28,726 nt of DNA from an uncultured Lachnospiraceae bacterium (GCA_948468325.1 CAOKHR010000005.1:1-28726), one strand, 5' to 3'. Shown: positions 1 to 7,443, numbered from the stretch's first letter. Translations and numbers: made by a program. The notes: generated by a model from the letters alone, not told the origin.

Positions 1-178
1 ATTGAAATTTTTGCGCATCATTTCTAATCGTATCGGTATTGTATAGGCCATGTAAAAAAGAGGAACATGGTTCCAAAACATCTGGAAAAGGAAAGTTTTC
101 GACAGGATTTAAAATAAGTTCTCTTTTAAAGTCTTCTTTTTGCTTTTCTAATGATTTTCTTAATTCATCTGCAATCAT
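1..178 (-). CDS. SHMT-like PLP-dependent enzyme, N-terminal fragment (cut by window edge)
   Basis: The frame opens with ATG at 178 and stays open for 59 codons to the window edge, so only the N-terminus is present. A strong GGAGGG Shine-Dalgarno lies about 7 nt upstream, and the ATG overlaps the end of the preceding gene by 14 nt, a sign of translational coupling. The visible protein has a charged N-terminal helix followed by LNPVENFPFPDVLE and then a tyrosine in HGLYNTD. This resembles the N-terminal substrate-loop pattern of serine hydroxymethyltransferase and related fold-type I PLP enzymes (LIPSEN..S..VLE). The catalytic lysine would lie outside the window. The coding call is firm because of the start signals; the family name is tentative. 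It is as AT-rich as its partner gene, which fits an imported biosynthetic cluster for a glycan or modified small molecule. Confidence 0.55.
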   Translation of the reverse strand, partial: MIADELRKSLEKQKEDFKRELILNPVENFPFPDVLEPCSSFLHGLYNTDTIRNDAQKFQ

Positions 179-995
179 AAATTTCCCTCCCAATATGACT
201 TGCTTCATAATAATCAATACAATTTTTTATATAATTGATTTCTGGTAACTTGGTATATATGTTGTTTTCCAAAACATTGTTTTTTATACCGGGGTAGTGT
301 TGTATAAAATAAATGATATCAAATAGCTTATTTAACTTACAATTAGGTGGATTTTTTATTTTTATACTATTATATGTATATTTACAAAGTTGCAAAAAGT
401 TCTCGATTGTATTATTGTGAAAATAAAAATCCTCATCTTCAATAAATGATATATCAATTTTTACAAATGGAATGGGAAATATTAAATTTTTCTTTTTTAT
501 ATACAAGCACGATTTAACAGGTACATGTTCGCTATATAAAGACAATTCTTTATCATTGATAAGGTCTATAGTATAATCGTTACTTTCTAATACTTTTTGT
601 ATTCTTTTAAAGTCTTGCAATTTTGCAATGAGATCTATATCTTCCATGTATCGTACAGCAATATCCTTATAAACATTACTAATTAAATACATGCCCTTCT
701 CTGGAAGAAAAGATATATTTTCCGATTGTAAATCAGATTGTAATTTGTTTAATTCTGAAAGATATAATTTGTTTTTATCTAAATTATATACATAGTTAAG
801 GTATAGTTGTTTTCTTATTACTTTAGGTATATCTTTTAACTGCACATTATCATAAATCTTTTTATAAAGAAATCCTTCAATTTTTTCATCAATAGCACAC
901 ATCAGAATGGAAAAGCAATCTATCTGCGAGAAATCTATATGATAGTTTTCTATCAAATATTTGTAAAGCAATTGTTTAAAAAAAATTGTTTGCAT
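165..995 (-). CDS. Putative nucleotidyltransferase family protein (NTP_transf_5-like)
   Basis: This encodes 276 aa. I chose the ATG at 995 because AAGGAG sits 7 nt upstream; an ATG 21 nt earlier has no such site. Around residues 98-128 the pattern PEKGMYL...AVRYMEDIDLIAK resembles the conserved core of the NTP_transf_5 group of nucleotidyltransferase-fold proteins: Lys100-Gly, an Arg, then Asp119-x-Asp121 as likely metal ligands. Members often sit in capsule, glycopeptide or peptide-modification clusters, but substrates are mostly unknown. The rest of the protein is rich in Ile, Lys, Asn and Tyr, and the gene is clearly more AT-rich than the 27 kb to the right, which suggests acquisition by transfer. 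The next gene starts inside its 3' end. No signal peptide or membrane segment is evident. The family call is moderate and no substrate can be named. Confidence 0.55.
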   Translation of the reverse strand: MQTIFFKQLLYKYLIENYHIDFSQIDCFSILMCAIDEKIEGFLYKKIYDNVQLKDIPKVIRKQLYLNYVYNLDKNKLYLSELNKLQSDLQSENISFLPEKGMYLISNVYKDIAVRYMEDIDLIAKLQDFKRIQKVLESNDYTIDLINDKELSLYSEHVPVKSCLYIKKKNLIFPIPFVKIDISFIEDEDFYFHNNTIENFLQLCKYTYNSIKIKNPPNCKLNKLFDIIYFIQHYPGIKNNVLENNIYTKLPEINYIKNCIDYYEASHIGREIYDCR

Positions 996-1045
996 AGTAA
1001 AACTCCTTTTTAACAAATAACGGTAGATAATCCATTCATTTCGCT

Positions 1046-1143
1046 AAAAACCAACGGATAACTCCTGATTATCCATCAAAAAGTTCATCTCTCGATTCCA
1101 TAAAAACTAATTCACATAAAAAATAATGCATGGATTGGTTTTT
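1046..1143. repeat. Inverted-repeat-bearing gap between recombinase and accessory operon
   Basis: The 160-bp gap downstream of the recombinase holds a 9-bp inverted repeat, AAAAACCAA at 1046-1054 and TTGGTTTTT at 1135-1143. Inside it is a shorter dyad, GGATAA at 1056-1061 and TTATCC at 1069-1074, with a 7-bp centre. Arms of about 11 bp around a 6-8 bp centre are the usual form of a Xer-type crossover site, but here only 7 of 11 arm positions agree. It could be a recombination site, an operator, or chance in AT-rich DNA. Confidence 0.3.
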
Positions 1144-1155
1144 CCTTAAACAAAT

Positions 1156-2076
1156 CTACAATTGAAAATCTTTCCTGGGATGTTTGGCAGTTAGAATATC
1201 CCGCTGTTTTGCCAGAGTGACATGTGTATATATTTCTGTAACCGTAATGGAACTGTGCCCAAGCATTTCTTGGATATATCGTATGTCCACATCTGCTTCC
1301 AGAAGACTTGTCGCGAATGTATGGCGGAACATATGCGGGGTAATATGCAGATCAATGGAGGCCAGGGAAGTATATTTATGAATCATTCTGCGGACAGCCT
1401 GGTCGGAAAGAGGGTGGCTGATGTGGTTAATAAAAAAATAGCCGCATTGTGAAATTTCTGTTTGAAATTCTTTCTGATATTCTTTTAAGATCTTAACAAC
1501 ATCTTCATTTCCAATCTGGATGCGTCGTTCTTTAGATCCTTTTCCGTAAATCAAAATTGTTTTCTCATGCAGATTTATACTTGATGGTTTTAAAGAGCAG
1601 AGCTCCGAAATCCGCATTCCTGTGGCAAACAGAAGTTCAATAACTGCAATATCGCGCAGGGCATTACGCTTTTGGAATCTGTTTTTCGCTGTAGAACGTT
1701 GTTTATACATAACGGAAAGGAATGTTTCAAGAGAGTGCAGAGGGATTGTTTTTGGCAGAATAACCGGCTCCCGGAATTTTACCTGTATTTTATTAAAAGG
1801 ATTTGCGCTAATCAGATCCTTGTATTCTAAATAGTGAAAAAAAGCTTTTGCAGAGGCTATTTTTCTCTTCACAGTTTTGGGCTTGTAGTTTTTGTGCAGT
1901 GTTATAATAGATTTTTCCAGTATTTCAGATGTGATTTCTGCAACATTGTCCGTATTGATTTGATGCAGGAACTGATTTAAATCAATTCGGTAAGCTTTAA
2001 TTGTTTTACCATCCAGCCGTTTTTGGTACTGGCAGAAATCCAAATAATGATTGATAAGTGTTTGTAAGTTCTCCAT
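1156..2076 (-). CDS. Site-specific tyrosine recombinase (XerC/XerD-like integrase)
   Basis: This 306-aa DNA recombinase cuts and rejoins DNA through a covalent 3'-phosphotyrosine. Residues about 1-90 form the helical SAM-like core-binding domain, and about 110-300 the catalytic domain. The whole active-site set is visible: Arg155 in TGMRISELC, Lys179 in YGKGSKER, His248 and Arg251 in HMFRHTFAT, His274 in LGHSS, and the nucleophile Tyr283 in EIYTHV. Length matches the Xer family. The start is supported by AAAGGAG 9 nt upstream. It lies just upstream of, and in the same direction as, the AT-rich operon at 1-995, so it is more likely an accessory recombinase tied to that cluster (mobility or promoter inversion) than the chromosome-dimer XerC/D. 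The chromosomal role cannot be excluded from sequence alone. Confidence 0.9.
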   Translation of the reverse strand: MENLQTLINHYLDFCQYQKRLDGKTIKAYRIDLNQFLHQINTDNVAEITSEILEKSIITLHKNYKPKTVKRKIASAKAFFHYLEYKDLISANPFNKIQVKFREPVILPKTIPLHSLETFLSVMYKQRSTAKNRFQKRNALRDIAVIELLFATGMRISELCSLKPSSINLHEKTILIYGKGSKERRIQIGNEDVVKILKEYQKEFQTEISQCGYFFINHISHPLSDQAVRRMIHKYTSLASIDLHITPHMFRHTFATSLLEADVDIRYIQEMLGHSSITVTEIYTHVTLAKQRDILTAKHPRKDFQL

Positions 2077-2437
2077 ACTTATTTTCTCCTTTGTTTTTGG
2101 ATTATTTTACCAGATTGTTGCCAAGTGTGGCTTGCAGATAGATATTAATTGATTAGAAATGGCAGATTTTGAATTATGGGATCAGATTGATGCAGCTTAT
2201 GCTGTGCATTTGTCCAAAGTGTCTTATAAAATATTATTTCTAAAACTTAAAATTCCTGTTTTGCCGAGGCTCTTTTTCCATAAAATTAAAGCAAAAGCTC
2301 ATAGATACTTTTTTCCTGCAGGCGGCAGAATAAAGAAAGCAAAATAAAGAAAAACAAAAAACATTTGAATAAAATCCCAAGATACTATAAACTCTATATG
2401 AATCATTGATATTACAAATAACGGAAAGGAAAGAGTT
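2077..2437. other. 361-bp intergenic region between recombinase and tex
   Basis: This is the divergent upstream region for the recombinase and tex. The only open frame (2159-2347, 62 codons, plus strand) has no ribosome-binding site and a basic, unrecognised product, so I do not call it a gene. No promoter with good hexamers and spacing could be defined. The 11-mer ACAAATAACGG at 2414-2424 recurs at 1013-1023, on the other side of the recombinase. Confidence 0.5.
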
Positions 2438-4603
2438 ATGGAAATCATTGCAGCGCTTGCAAAAGAATTAGGAATCAAAACGCATCAGGCTGACGCAGCC
2501 GTAAAATTAATCGACGAAGGAAATACCATCCCCTTTATCGCCCGCTATCGAAAAGAAGCTACCGGAGCATTAAATGATGAAATTCTTCGTAATTTATATG
2601 ACAGATTGAACTATCTCCGCAATTTAGAGGAGAAAAAGAATCAGGTATTAGCAAGTATTGAGGAACAGGGTAAGCTGACCGAAGAATTAAAAGCGCAGAT
2701 TCTCGCGGCAGAAACTATGGTTGTTGTAGACGATTTATACCGGCCCTACCGTCCAAAGCGCAGAACACGCGCAACGATTGCAAAAGAAAAGGGATTAGAG
2801 CCGCTTGCAAATATCATATCGCTTCAGATGACAGAAAAACCTCTGGAAAAAGAGGCAGAAGCATTTGTTGATGCAGAAAAAGGTGTAAATACGCCGGCAG
2901 AAGCAATTGAAGGGGCAAAAGATATTATAGCAGAATATATTTCCGATGAAGCAGATTACCGGATTCGCATCAGAGATCTTACGATGAAGAAAGGCCGGAT
3001 TGCTTCGGCGGCAAAGGATGAAAAAGCAGAATCTGTCTATGAAATGTACTATGAATTTGAAGAAGCTTTATCAAAACTGGCAGGGCACAGAATACTGGCC
3101 TTAAACCGCGGCGAAGGAGAAAAAATCCTTACAGTGAAAATTGAAGCTCCGGAAGAAGACATTCTTCGTTATCTGGAGCGGAAAATAATAAGCAGAGACA
3201 ATCCTGTTACAATGCCGGTATTAAAAGAAGTAATCGCCGACAGCTATAAGAGGCTGATTGCACCGGCAATTGAAAGGGAAATCAGAAATGCCCTGACAGA
3301 AAAAGCGGAAGACGGGGCGATTAAAGTGTTTGGCAAAAATTTAGAGCAGCTCTTAATGCAGCCCCCGATTACAAATCAGATTGTACTTGGCTGGGATCCG
3401 GCATTTCGTACGGGATGCAAGCTTGCCGTTGTGGATTCTACCGGAAAAGTGCTTGATACGACTGTGATTTTTCCGACCGCACCCCAGAATAAAGTAGAAG
3501 AATCAAAAAAAATCTTAAAGAAATTGATTGAGAAATACAATATTACATTGATTTCCGTAGGGAATGGAACGGCTTCGAGAGAATCCGAAATGGTGATTGT
3601 AGATTTGTTAAAAGAAATACCACAGAAAGTACAGTATGTCATTGTCAATGAAGCAGGCGCTTCCGTATATTCTGCGAGCAAACTTGCAACAGAAGAATTT
3701 CCGAATTTTGACGTAGGGCAAAGAAGTGCGGCTTCTATCGCAAGACGTCTGCAGGACCCGCTGGCAGAGCTTGTAAAAATCGACCCCAAATCCATTGGTG
3801 TAGGACAGTACCAGCATGATATGAACCAGAAAAAATTAGGGGAAGCATTGGGCGGCGTGGTAGAAGACTGTGTAAATAAAGTCGGCGTAGATTTAAATAC
3901 GGCATCTGCTTCTCTGCTGGAATATATTTCCGGTATCAGTAAGGCAGTTGCAAAAAATATCGTAGCCTATCGGGAAGAAAACGGCCGCTTCACCTCCCGG
4001 CCGCAGCTTTTGAAAGTTGCCAAGTTAGGGCCGAAAGCCTACGAACAGTGCGCGGGATTTTTACGTATTGCAGACGGAAAAAATCCCCTTGATGCTACAA
4101 GTGTCCATCCGGAAAGCTATGAGGCAGCGAAAGGGCTTTTGGAAAAGCTGGGCTTTACCACAAAAGACATAAAAGAGGGTAATTTAAAAGGAATATCGAA
4201 AAAGATTTCCGACTACAAAGCGCTTGCGGCAGAGCTTGCAGTCGGCGAGCTGACGCTTGAAGATATTGTAAAAGAACTGGAAAAACCGGCCCGTGACCCA
4301 AGGGAGGATATGCCGAAGCCTGTTTTAAGAAGCGATGTGCTGGAAATGAAAGATCTGACTCCCGGCATGGTTTTAAAGGGGACTGTGCGCAATGTCATTG
4401 ATTTTGGGGCATTTGTAGATATTGGCGTACATCAGGACGGACTGGTACATATTTCACAGATGACAAACCGCTATATCAAACATCCTTTGGAGGTTGTCAG
4501 CGTCGGTGATATTGTAGAAGTAAAAGTTATGAGTGTAGATTTGAAAAAACAAAGAATCCAGCTTACGATGAAATTAGAAGGAGATGTGAAAAAACATGGA
4601 TAA
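2438..4603 (+). CDS. tex: Tex family RNA-binding transcription accessory protein (S1 domain)
   Basis: This 721-aa protein has the full Tex layout: an N-terminal helical, HTH-like region, a YqgF/RNase H-like fold starting near residue 317 (LGWDPAFRTGCKLAVVD), helix-hairpin-helix modules at about 483-550, and a C-terminal S1 RNA-binding domain at about 639-715 (GMVLKGTVRNVIDFGAFVDI). Tex proteins are cytoplasmic nucleic-acid-binding factors linked to transcription and RNA metabolism; the exact reaction is unsettled. The length is typical and nothing is missing. The ATG is preceded by a purine-rich GGAAAG site. Its end overlaps the next gene, the riboflavin transporter component, by 8 nt, so the two are probably cotranslated although their functions are not obviously related. 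Confidence 0.95.
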   Translation: MEIIAALAKELGIKTHQADAAVKLIDEGNTIPFIARYRKEATGALNDEILRNLYDRLNYLRNLEEKKNQVLASIEEQGKLTEELKAQILAAETMVVVDDLYRPYRPKRRTRATIAKEKGLEPLANIISLQMTEKPLEKEAEAFVDAEKGVNTPAEAIEGAKDIIAEYISDEADYRIRIRDLTMKKGRIASAAKDEKAESVYEMYYEFEEALSKLAGHRILALNRGEGEKILTVKIEAPEEDILRYLERKIISRDNPVTMPVLKEVIADSYKRLIAPAIEREIRNALTEKAEDGAIKVFGKNLEQLLMQPPITNQIVLGWDPAFRTGCKLAVVDSTGKVLDTTVIFPTAPQNKVEESKKILKKLIEKYNITLISVGNGTASRESEMVIVDLLKEIPQKVQYVIVNEAGASVYSASKLATEEFPNFDVGQRSAASIARRLQDPLAELVKIDPKSIGVGQYQHDMNQKKLGEALGGVVEDCVNKVGVDLNTASASLLEYISGISKAVAKNIVAYREENGRFTSRPQLLKVAKLGPKAYEQCAGFLRIADGKNPLDATSVHPESYEAAKGLLEKLGFTTKDIKEGNLKGISKKISDYKALAAELAVGELTLEDIVKELEKPARDPREDMPKPVLRSDVLEMKDLTPGMVLKGTVRNVIDFGAFVDIGVHQDGLVHISQMTNRYIKHPLEVVSVGDIVEVKVMSVDLKKQRIQLTMKLEGDVKKHG

Positions 4604-5198
4604 TGCATCCGGACAGCATATGGTCAATATCAGATATATTACGGTAACTGCTATGTTGTCGGCAGTAGCTTTTATTTTGATGTTTCTCGATTTTTCCGTT
4701 CCGATTATGCCGGCATTTATTAAAATGGACATATCCGAGCTGCCTGCGCTAATCGGCGCATTTTCCATGGGACCGGTCTGCGGTGTAATTGTCTGTCTGG
4801 TCAAAAACCTTTTGCATCTGCTGATTACGACAACGGGAGGCGTGGGAGAATTATCAAATTTTATACTGGGAGCCATATTTGTTTTTCCTGCCGGTTGGAT
4901 TTATAAAAGGAAAAAGACAAAGAAAAGAGCGCTTTTGGGTTCTTTGTGCGGAGCTGTCCTTATGGCCGCAGCCAGCGTAGTGACCAATTATTTTATTGTA
5001 TATCCGTTTTATACCATGCTTATGCCGATGGATGAAATTATTGGCATGTACCAGGCAATTTTTCCGCCTGTAAATGGATTGTTAGACTGCCTGATTGTTT
5101 TTAATATGCCGTTTACTTTTTTCAAGGGAATCCTTAGTGCGGCAGTTACATTTTTACTTTATAAACATATTTCACCTGTATTAAAAGGATGGAGCTGA
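4596..5198 (+). CDS. ribU: ECF transporter S component, riboflavin type (RibU-like)
   Basis: This 200-aa integral membrane protein has five or six hydrophobic segments. The blocks FIKMDISELPALIGAF (about residues 41-56), GPVCGVIVCLVKNLLHL and TTGGVGELSNFILGA match the conserved substrate-binding half of RibU/YpaA, the membrane S component that binds riboflavin and works with the shared ECF module (EcfT, EcfA, EcfA'), whose genes are not in this window. The start lies inside the end of tex, downstream of AGAAGGAG at a rather long spacing of about 12 nt. No FMN-riboswitch-like leader can exist here because the gene is embedded in the tex transcript, unlike many ribU genes. Another ECF S-component substrate is possible, but the motif match to RibU is good. 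Confidence 0.82.
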   Translation: MDNASGQHMVNIRYITVTAMLSAVAFILMFLDFSVPIMPAFIKMDISELPALIGAFSMGPVCGVIVCLVKNLLHLLITTTGGVGELSNFILGAIFVFPAGWIYKRKKTKKRALLGSLCGAVLMAAASVVTNYFIVYPFYTMLMPMDEIIGMYQAIFPPVNGLLDCLIVFNMPFTFFKGILSAAVTFLLYKHISPVLKGWS

Positions 5199-5201
5199 CA
5201 G

Positions 5202-5627
5202 TTATTTTTTCCTTTGAAACAGTCTTTGCGGAATGGCAAAGCCGAAAATTATGCCAATGGAAATGGCGCCGGCAATTTTAAATGTTTCCATGCCTTTTGC
5301 TGTGAAACGGCTCATGTCGTTCATAATAAAATAGTAAGAAGTATAATAAATTCCCGCTCCGGGGACAAGTGTGAAAATTCCGGTGACAAGATAAAGTGTT
5401 ACCGGATTTTTTCGTATAGCGGCAAAAAATCTGGATATTATGGTAAGGAAGAAAGTTGCAAACAATGACGCAAAAACGGTTCCGACGCCAAGTTTAAAAA
5501 AAGTCAGATAACAAATCCAGCCCAGTGCCCCTGTCAGCGAACTGAAAAAAAACTGTTTTTTTGGTACGCCATAAAGAACTGCAAATGAAGCCGTTGCCGT
5601 CATGGCAAGGAGAAACTGTAGGATCAT
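5202..5627 (-). CDS. Threonine/serine exporter family protein, small subunit (ThrE_2/YjjB-like)
   Basis: This 141-aa membrane protein has four hydrophobic stretches and a basic C-terminus. It matches the C-terminal half of ThrE, the DUF3815/ThrE_2 type, called YjjB in enterobacteria. Its ATG overlaps the stop of the upstream partner (5624-6403) in an ATGA junction, so the two halves of the transporter are translationally coupled instead of fused as in Corynebacterium ThrE. Characterised members export threonine and serine, or succinate in the case of YjjPB; the substrate here is unknown. The stop lies 4 nt from the convergent ribU stop, with no clear terminator hairpin between. Confidence 0.82.
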   Translation of the reverse strand: MILQFLLAMTATASFAVLYGVPKKQFFFSSLTGALGWICYLTFFKLGVGTVFASLFATFFLTIISRFFAAIRKNPVTLYLVTGIFTLVPGAGIYYTSYYFIMNDMSRFTAKGMETFKIAGAISIGIIFGFAIPQRLFQRKK

Positions 5628-6403
5628 GGCAATTTAACACCTCCCGGAATATGCTGGTATGTGATGATGACAAAACCTACGCCGACGGCAATGCACATGG
5701 CCGTTAAAAGTGCATCCAGCAGGTGGATCGCGCCGGATAAATAATCGCCGTTGAATAAGTCGCGGATTGAGGTAGTCAGGGCAATTCCCGGAAGCAGAGG
5801 GACGATGCCGCCAATTACAATTTTATCCTGCATAACGGGAAGTCCTAAATTTAAAAATATTAGGCTGGATGCAGTTAAAAAGGCGCTTCCGATAATATTT
5901 GTCATAAATTTCGATGACTTTCTCTCTATCTGGTCCATGCGCATATATTGCAGAAAAATACCAAGTATAAAAGCACAGACAGAATCTAAAAATTTTCCGC
6001 CGAAAATATAGCAGAAGCAGCCGCAGCCGATACCACAGGCGATTCCCTGTATCCACGGCTTTGGAGACGGCAGCAGGTTACATTGCCGCAAACGTTCCCA
6101 TGCTTCCTCTATGTCACAGGTGTTCTCACAGATTTCTCTGGAAAGCTGATTAAGCGCTGCTATTTTTCCAAGATGGACATCGCCAAGCGGAACATGGCGT
6201 ATAATGCTGCAGGCATCTTCTCTGTCCTCATTGGCGCTTGCAAAAATGCCGTTGGACAGGACATACACATCAAAGTTTTCTAATTCAAAAGCATCTAATA
6301 TATGCAGAATAGTATCTTCTACACGGTAGATTTCGGCGCCGTTTCGAAGTAATGCATCCCCGATTTCAACTGCCAGTGTGAGTTTTTCTTTATTGTCTGA
6401 CAT
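5624..6403 (-). CDS. Threonine/serine exporter family protein, large subunit (DUF1212/YjjP-like)
   Basis: This encodes 259 aa. The soluble N-terminal half (LAVEIGDALLRNGAEIYRVE, then the block around residues 40-110) is the DUF1212 signature, followed by about five membrane segments including GIACGIGCGCFCYIFGG and GIVPLLPGIALTTSIRDL. Together with the overlapping downstream gene it should make a ThrE/YjjPB-type metabolite exporter. I chose ATG 6403 because AGGAGG lies 7 nt upstream. The frame stays open 35 codons further up, but that stretch is the 31-bp repeat element and encodes a repeated CHTGMPAGYT peptide with no ribosome site, so I exclude it. Confidence 0.85.
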   Translation of the reverse strand: MSDNKEKLTLAVEIGDALLRNGAEIYRVEDTILHILDAFELENFDVYVLSNGIFASANEDREDACSIIRHVPLGDVHLGKIAALNQLSREICENTCDIEEAWERLRQCNLLPSPKPWIQGIACGIGCGCFCYIFGGKFLDSVCAFILGIFLQYMRMDQIERKSSKFMTNIIGSAFLTASSLIFLNLGLPVMQDKIVIGGIVPLLPGIALTTSIRDLFNGDYLSGAIHLLDALLTAMCIAVGVGFVIITYQHIPGGVKLP

Positions 6404-6421
6404 GAAAAAACCTCCTGATAT

Positions 6422-6506
6422 AGTATACCCTGCGGGCATCCCAGTATGACACGCCCCTTTGGGGCGGTCCCATAAAGTATACCCTGCGGGCATCCCAGTA
6501 TGACAC
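6422..6506. repeat. Two identical 31-bp direct repeats with nested hairpins (REP-like element)
   Basis: Copies at 6422-6452 and 6476-6506 are identical and start 54 bp apart. Each holds the imperfect dyad ATACCC-TGC-GGGCAT. Between them is GCCCC-TTT-GGGGC (6453-6465), and after the second copy CTCC-TGC-GGAG. The GC-rich, multi-hairpin form in an AT-rich intergenic region is typical of dispersed palindromic repeats. It lies in the 5' leader of the exporter genes and next to the forespore promoter of the spoVA genes. The 54-bp period is 18 codons, which keeps an artefactual frame open. Confidence 0.85.
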
Positions 6507-6575
6507 ACTCCTGCGGAGCGATCTAAAAATGTTTAATATATTATAATTCATTTTTTCTTTTTTTCTACCGGTTTT

Positions 6576-6604
6576 GTATAAGTTTTTGAAAAAGATACAT
6601 ACTA
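6576..6604 (+). promoter_or_regulatory. Forespore (sigma-G/sigma-F type) promoter of the first spoVA unit
   Basis: GTATA at 6576-6580 fits the Bacillus sigma-G -35 form gHATR. After a 17-bp spacer, CATACTA at 6598-6604 is a perfect match to the sigma-G -10 form CATWHTA. It lies 30 bp before the 51-aa gene and spoVAA, which are expected to be forespore-expressed. Confidence 0.8.
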
Positions 6605-6634
6605 CTCACATGAATTGTAAAGGAAGTGAGTTCT

Positions 6635-6790
6635 ATGAACCGGAAAACATATCGGATTTGCCTTATTATGGTCATTATTGCTGCCATGATTTCCGGCATT
6701 TTTTATTACCGGCAGATTCACAGAAGACAATCAAATCCAAAGGACGGAATTTTTGTGCAGCAGGTGCTGATGAGGAGTGAATGTGTGTGA
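6635..6790 (+). CDS. Small single-pass membrane protein ahead of spoVAA (51 aa)
   Basis: This short gene begins at ATG 6635, after GGAAGTGAG, and runs 51 codons to TGA at 6788. It has a basic N-terminus (MNRKTYR), one hydrophobic helix at about residues 8-24, and a basic segment YYRQIHRRQ after it, ending in a short hydrophilic tail. It is the first gene after a perfect forespore promoter, and its 3' end contains the GAGGAG ribosome site of spoVAA and overlaps that gene, so the two are likely coupled. I recognise no family. Position and topology suggest a forespore membrane protein made with the SpoVA proteins, but this is inference. Another frame over the same bases is longer but lacks a ribosome site. 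Confidence 0.65.
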   Translation: MNRKTYRICLIMVIIAAMISGIFYYRQIHRRQSNPKDGIFVQQVLMRSECV

Positions 6791-7443
6791 GTGCAAATAA
6801 TGAAACGGTTTATCTGAAAATAGACCAGAATGTTTTAGTATATGACAGAAATGTTACTTTGGGAGATATTGCCTCCATTACAAGCTCAAATGAAGCAATG
6901 GTGCGGCAGTTAAAGCAGAAAAAAATTTACTCTTTTAAAGATTCCCTGCCATCCGGAAAAACGCCGAAAATACAAAGGGCAGTTTTTTCAATTTTGCGGA
7001 TTGTGGAATTGATACATGAAGATTATCCCAATGCGGAGATTGACAATGAAGGCGAAGCAGATTTTGTTATTGAATATAAAAAAGATCCTTCCCAGGATAA
7101 AGTGGCAGCGGGAATAAAAACAGCATTTTTATGCGTGGTAGTATTTTTTGGAGCGGCATTTACCATTATGTCATTTAATAATGATATAGGGATTACTGAA
7201 TTATTCGCAAAATTTTATTATCAGGTAATGGGACGGGAATCTTCCGGAGTGACTGAGCTGGAAATTAGTTACTGCATTGGAATCTCAATTGGAATCATCG
7301 TATTTTTTAATCATTTCGGCAGAAAAAAGATTACGCCGGACCCGACGCCGATTCAGGTGGAAATGCGAAAATATGAACAGGATGTAGATACGGCCTTTAT
7401 TGAAAATGCGGGAAGAGGAGGCAGTGAAACAGATGTTAGTTAA
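6781..7443 (+). CDS. spoVAA: Stage V sporulation protein AA
   Basis: This encodes up to 220 aa. The soluble N-terminal domain (about 1-110, including VLVYDRNVTLGDIASI and VELIHEDYPNAEI) matches the SpoVAA family fold, followed by two membrane segments around residues 115-140 and 160-180 and a cytoplasmic tail. SpoVAA belongs to the membrane assembly that moves calcium-dipicolinate into the forespore and out at germination. The start is ambiguous: GAGGAG at 6772-6777 is only 3 nt from ATG 6781 but 9 nt from the in-frame GTG at 6787, which may be the real start. The gene overlaps both the 51-aa gene upstream and spoVAB downstream. Confidence 0.9.
   Translation: MCVSANNETVYLKIDQNVLVYDRNVTLGDIASITSSNEAMVRQLKQKKIYSFKDSLPSGKTPKIQRAVFSILRIVELIHEDYPNAEIDNEGEADFVIEYKKDPSQDKVAAGIKTAFLCVVVFFGAAFTIMSFNNDIGITELFAKFYYQVMGRESSGVTELEISYCIGISIGIIVFFNHFGRKKITPDPTPIQVEMRKYEQDVDTAFIENAGRGGSETDVS

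Noticed and set aside
2159..2347. 62-codon open frame between the recombinase and tex
   Set aside because: No ribosome-binding site, no recognised motif and a composition like random AT-rich sequence.
2363..2390. TTGAAT ... TATAAA as a tex promoter
   Set aside because: Spacing is only about 15 bp and no extended -10 is present.
6404..6508. 35-codon N-terminal extension of the DUF1212 exporter subunit
   Set aside because: It is the 31-bp repeat translated (two CHTGMPAGYT copies), has no ribosome site, and a perfect AGGAGG precedes the later ATG.
6574..6780. 68-codon frame over the 51-aa membrane protein gene
   Set aside because: Starts inside the promoter region without a ribosome site; the other frame has a ribosome site, a clear membrane helix and coupling to spoVAA.
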